A stretch of DNA of 64,000 nt from Flavitalea plasmicola (lineage in GTDB: Bacteria; Bacteroidota; Bacteroidia; Chitinophagales; Chitinophagaceae), in the NCBI RefSeq assembly GCF_030546645.1, contig NZ_JAUOTO010000002.1, positions 930,001-994,000 on the forward strand. The letters are read 5' to 3'. Position 1 is the stretch's first letter. The number at the start of each line of letters is the position of its first letter. The position numbers and the translations under genes are program-made. Below, piece after piece: positions 62,501 to 64,000 of this stretch. Under the pieces are notes generated by a model, which was not told the DNA's origin, searched no databases, and saw only the letters and a list, made by a program, of their open reading frames with translations.

Positions 62501-62666
62501 TACCGGCAAAGACAGCCTGCGCAATAATAGTGAACCACAGGTTCACTGGCTGTAACCGCAAGGTTACGAGCGAGAGGGAGCGTGTCGAAGCAGCTCCGCC
62601 GAAGCTCCCATCATTAGCGCTATTGCGCAGGATGGCTAATTTCCGATAAAGACAGCCTGCGCAATA
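62501..62666. other. structured intergenic repeat element
   Basis: The 369-bp gap 62342-62710 contains no gene, and this part of it is highly structured. A 19-bp perfect direct repeat (62508-62526 and 62648-62666) is spaced 140 bp apart. An inverted copy of its 11-bp core lies at 62621-62631. The result is a pair of 11-bp terminal inverted repeats around 62516-62631. Inside are a hairpin with 8-bp stem and 3-base loop (62529-62547), a hairpin with a GCAA tetraloop (62552-62567) and a GGGAGC/GCTCCC pair (62576-62609). A MITE-like element or a structured RNA fits these features. The rest of the gap is AT-rich and holds no other signal that I see. Confidence 0.6.
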
Positions 62667-62710
62667 CCAACAAATGTTCACATTGTGTTAACTCAAAACT
62701 TGTGTTTTTT

Positions 62711-63445
62711 ATGAAAAAGAACCATTGTCTTATGCTCGCGTTGTGCCTTACCGTGGTTTCAACAGGACTTTTCGCCCAAAGAAGGACATTTGACGTCAAG
62801 GACGCCAAATTCACCAAAGAAGACTTTGCCAAACTGAAAGGCGTGCTGAAAGGCGCCGACCCTTCCACCTACTCCGTCCAGTACATCGTGAATGGCAGGG
62901 TGGTTGACAAAATGGGTTCCGCGAGCTTCAGCAGGCTCTCCACCGTGGCCATTTACCACAGTCCTGGCAGCCTTAACTCCATCAATGAGGTCGTGACCAC
63001 GATCAGCAATTATGTGAAGACCGTCCTCACCTCCAAATTCAACGAGGCGTATCCGGAGAAAGTAACGGCCATCAACAGTCTGCTGGAACAAACAGCCATT
63101 ATGGGACGGGCCAATGCCATGAAAGTGGATGTCAGGGAAGCCAACATCAGCAAGGACGATTTTGAAAAGCTCAAGGCGACCCTGAGTGGCGCCGATCCTT
63201 CCACCTATTCGCTGATCTACACCGTCGATGGCAAACAGGTAGACAAGGCAGGGTCCGCCAGCTTCAGAAGCCTCACCACGGTCGGAGCATACCATAAGCC
63301 CGGCTCGAACAATTCAATTAACGAGGTGGTCACCACCATCAGCAACTACGTAAAGACAGTACTCACATCGAAATTTGACCAGGCTTATCCCGAAAAGCTT
63401 GCAGCGTTCAACCGGCAGCTGGAAAGCTTTGCCGCTCAGCGTTAA
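62711..63445 (+). CDS. secreted protein with two tandem homologous domains, function unknown
   Basis: The 244-residue product starts at the ATG at 62711 (MKKNHCLMLALC), giving a signal peptide ending near LFAQ. The mature part is two copies of a roughly 100-residue unit (about 62783-63090 and 63121-63430). Shared blocks include GADPSTYS, NSINEVVTTISNYVKTV and LTSKF. The units are close in protein but the codons differ widely, so the repeat is old and kept by selection. No family was recognised. It lies downstream of the structured element and upstream of a strong hairpin. Confidence 0.85.
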   Translation: MKKNHCLMLALCLTVVSTGLFAQRRTFDVKDAKFTKEDFAKLKGVLKGADPSTYSVQYIVNGRVVDKMGSASFSRLSTVAIYHSPGSLNSINEVVTTISNYVKTVLTSKFNEAYPEKVTAINSLLEQTAIMGRANAMKVDVREANISKDDFEKLKATLSGADPSTYSLIYTVDGKQVDKAGSASFRSLTTVGAYHKPGSNNSINEVVTTISNYVKTVLTSKFDQAYPEKLAAFNRQLESFAAQR

Positions 63446-63451
63446 AACACC

Positions 63452-63481
63452 AGCCCCAACAGACCCCGGTCTGTTGGGGCT
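63452..63481. terminator. strong hairpin, terminator-like, without T-tract
   Basis: Two 14-base arms pair perfectly around a 2-base centre, so the innermost pairs must open to form the loop. It lies 6 bp after the stop of the two-repeat gene. No T-tract follows on the plus strand, so termination may be weak or rho-dependent; it may also protect the mRNA 3' end. Confidence 0.7.
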
Positions 63482-63493
63482 AAACCTATCAAC

Positions 63494-64000
63494 ATGACCA
63501 CGACCACAAAGATCATATGCCTTTGCGTGATGGTGCTGCATTTCTCGCTGATCGGGGTGAAGGCATTCAGGGAATCTCCCGCGCTCAGCCCCTTGCTGAA
63601 ACAGCAGCGGAAAATATTACTGGTATCGGAAGCCTACACACAATTCTCCGTCATGCAGGCCGATTACAGCTTCTTTTCTCCCAACATATCTCCGGACTAC
63701 TTCGTCAAAATGAAGTACCAGGACACCACCGGTCGCTGGGCGGACGCATCCTTCGTTTTGCCCAATAAAGAAGTGGAGAAGAGGTTCCATTCCTGTCTCC
63801 TGGGCATTCAGCAAATGCCCAATGAGCTCACCGACATCGTGATCAAAAGCTGGGCCGCACGTATACTGGACCAGCACCCGGATGCCTTAAATATCAATAT
63901 CAGGATCTTCGCGTCCAAACTTCCGAAAATGCAGGAGTTCCGTGCCAGGGGAAGGAATCCGCAGGAGTTGGTCGCCGACCTGACTTTTCATGCAAACTAA
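63494..64000 (+). CDS. secreted protein of unknown function
   Basis: This 168-residue protein has a signal peptide (about 1-24; MTTTTKIICLCVMVLHFS) and is complete, as its stop codon ends exactly at the window end. The body shows a Tyr/Phe-rich middle (VMQADYSFFSPNISPDYFVKM), then a helical half with charged residues (EVEKRFHSCLLGIQQMPNELTDIV). I do not recognise a family. It lies 13 bp after the hairpin and may form an operon with the two-repeat gene if the hairpin does not stop transcription. Confidence 0.85.
   Translation: MTTTTKIICLCVMVLHFSLIGVKAFRESPALSPLLKQQRKILLVSEAYTQFSVMQADYSFFSPNISPDYFVKMKYQDTTGRWADASFVLPNKEVEKRFHSCLLGIQQMPNELTDIVIKSWAARILDQHPDALNINIRIFASKLPKMQEFRARGRNPQELVADLTFHAN

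Overview
The window looks like chromosome of a Bacteroidota bacterium, most likely a Chitinophagaceae relative. The pointers are two SusC/SusD pairs, an ECF sigma/FecR pair feeding an STN-type SusC, a T9SS C-terminal sorting domain, DUF4249 and DUF4251 proteins, LytS/LytTR regulators, many lipoproteins, and GC content a little above half. No rRNA, tRNA, CRISPR array, prophage or transposase was seen. Intergenic gaps are short; only one, 62342-62710, exceeds 300 bases.

Region by region: 1-8200 carries housekeeping and accessory enzymes: a truncated FAD oxidoreductase, an EamA transporter, DUF4251 and DUF1579 proteins, a GDPD, a GH78 rhamnosidase and an MBL-fold hydrolase. At 8282-11386 lies a large T9SS-secreted lamin-tail/PA14 protein, ending in a bidirectional terminator shared with the next locus. 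From 29510 down to 11432 on the minus strand runs a polysaccharide utilization locus (PUL): ECF sigma, FecR, STN-SusC, SusD, a TIG/NHL protein, two tandem beta-helix lipoproteins, a GH20-like/GH89 fusion, a double SGNH esterase and a GH29 fucosidase. The enzymes suggest an acetylated glycan bearing alpha-GlcNAc and fucose. Two copies of a CAAACGTTTG palindrome, a LacI/PurR-type core, sit at the two places where transcription of the locus could start, yet no LacI gene is present.

29670-38017 holds a DUF1223 protein, a LytS-type kinase with its LytTR regulator, a lone LytTR protein, a second SusC/SusD pair and a small membrane protein. 38126-45227 is a four-gene outer-membrane cassette: secreted unknown, STN TonB receptor, DUF4249 lipoprotein, and an MG2-like protein ending in a plug-like segment. 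45373-52288 encodes an NTF2-like lipoprotein, a fused di-heme peroxidase, a purple-acid-type phosphatase and a polytopic patatin. The last two genes both contain in-frame copies of the same degenerate 7-bp repeat.

An AT-rich higBA toxin-antitoxin module (52298-53086) with a palindromic operator is the clearest sign of recent transfer. 53361-60837 holds a GH106 rhamnosidase, an FKBP isomerase, a VOC dioxygenase, an SDR coupled to a diverged RpiA, a DinB protein and a ThuA protein. Zwf follows at 60830-62341. The window ends with a highly structured noncoding element (62501-62666) upstream of a secreted protein built from two homologous repeats, then an unrecognised secreted protein. Nothing here is a proven new system. 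The best candidates for follow-up are the four-gene receptor cassette, the operator pair in the PUL, the membrane patatin next to the phosphatase, and the structured element.
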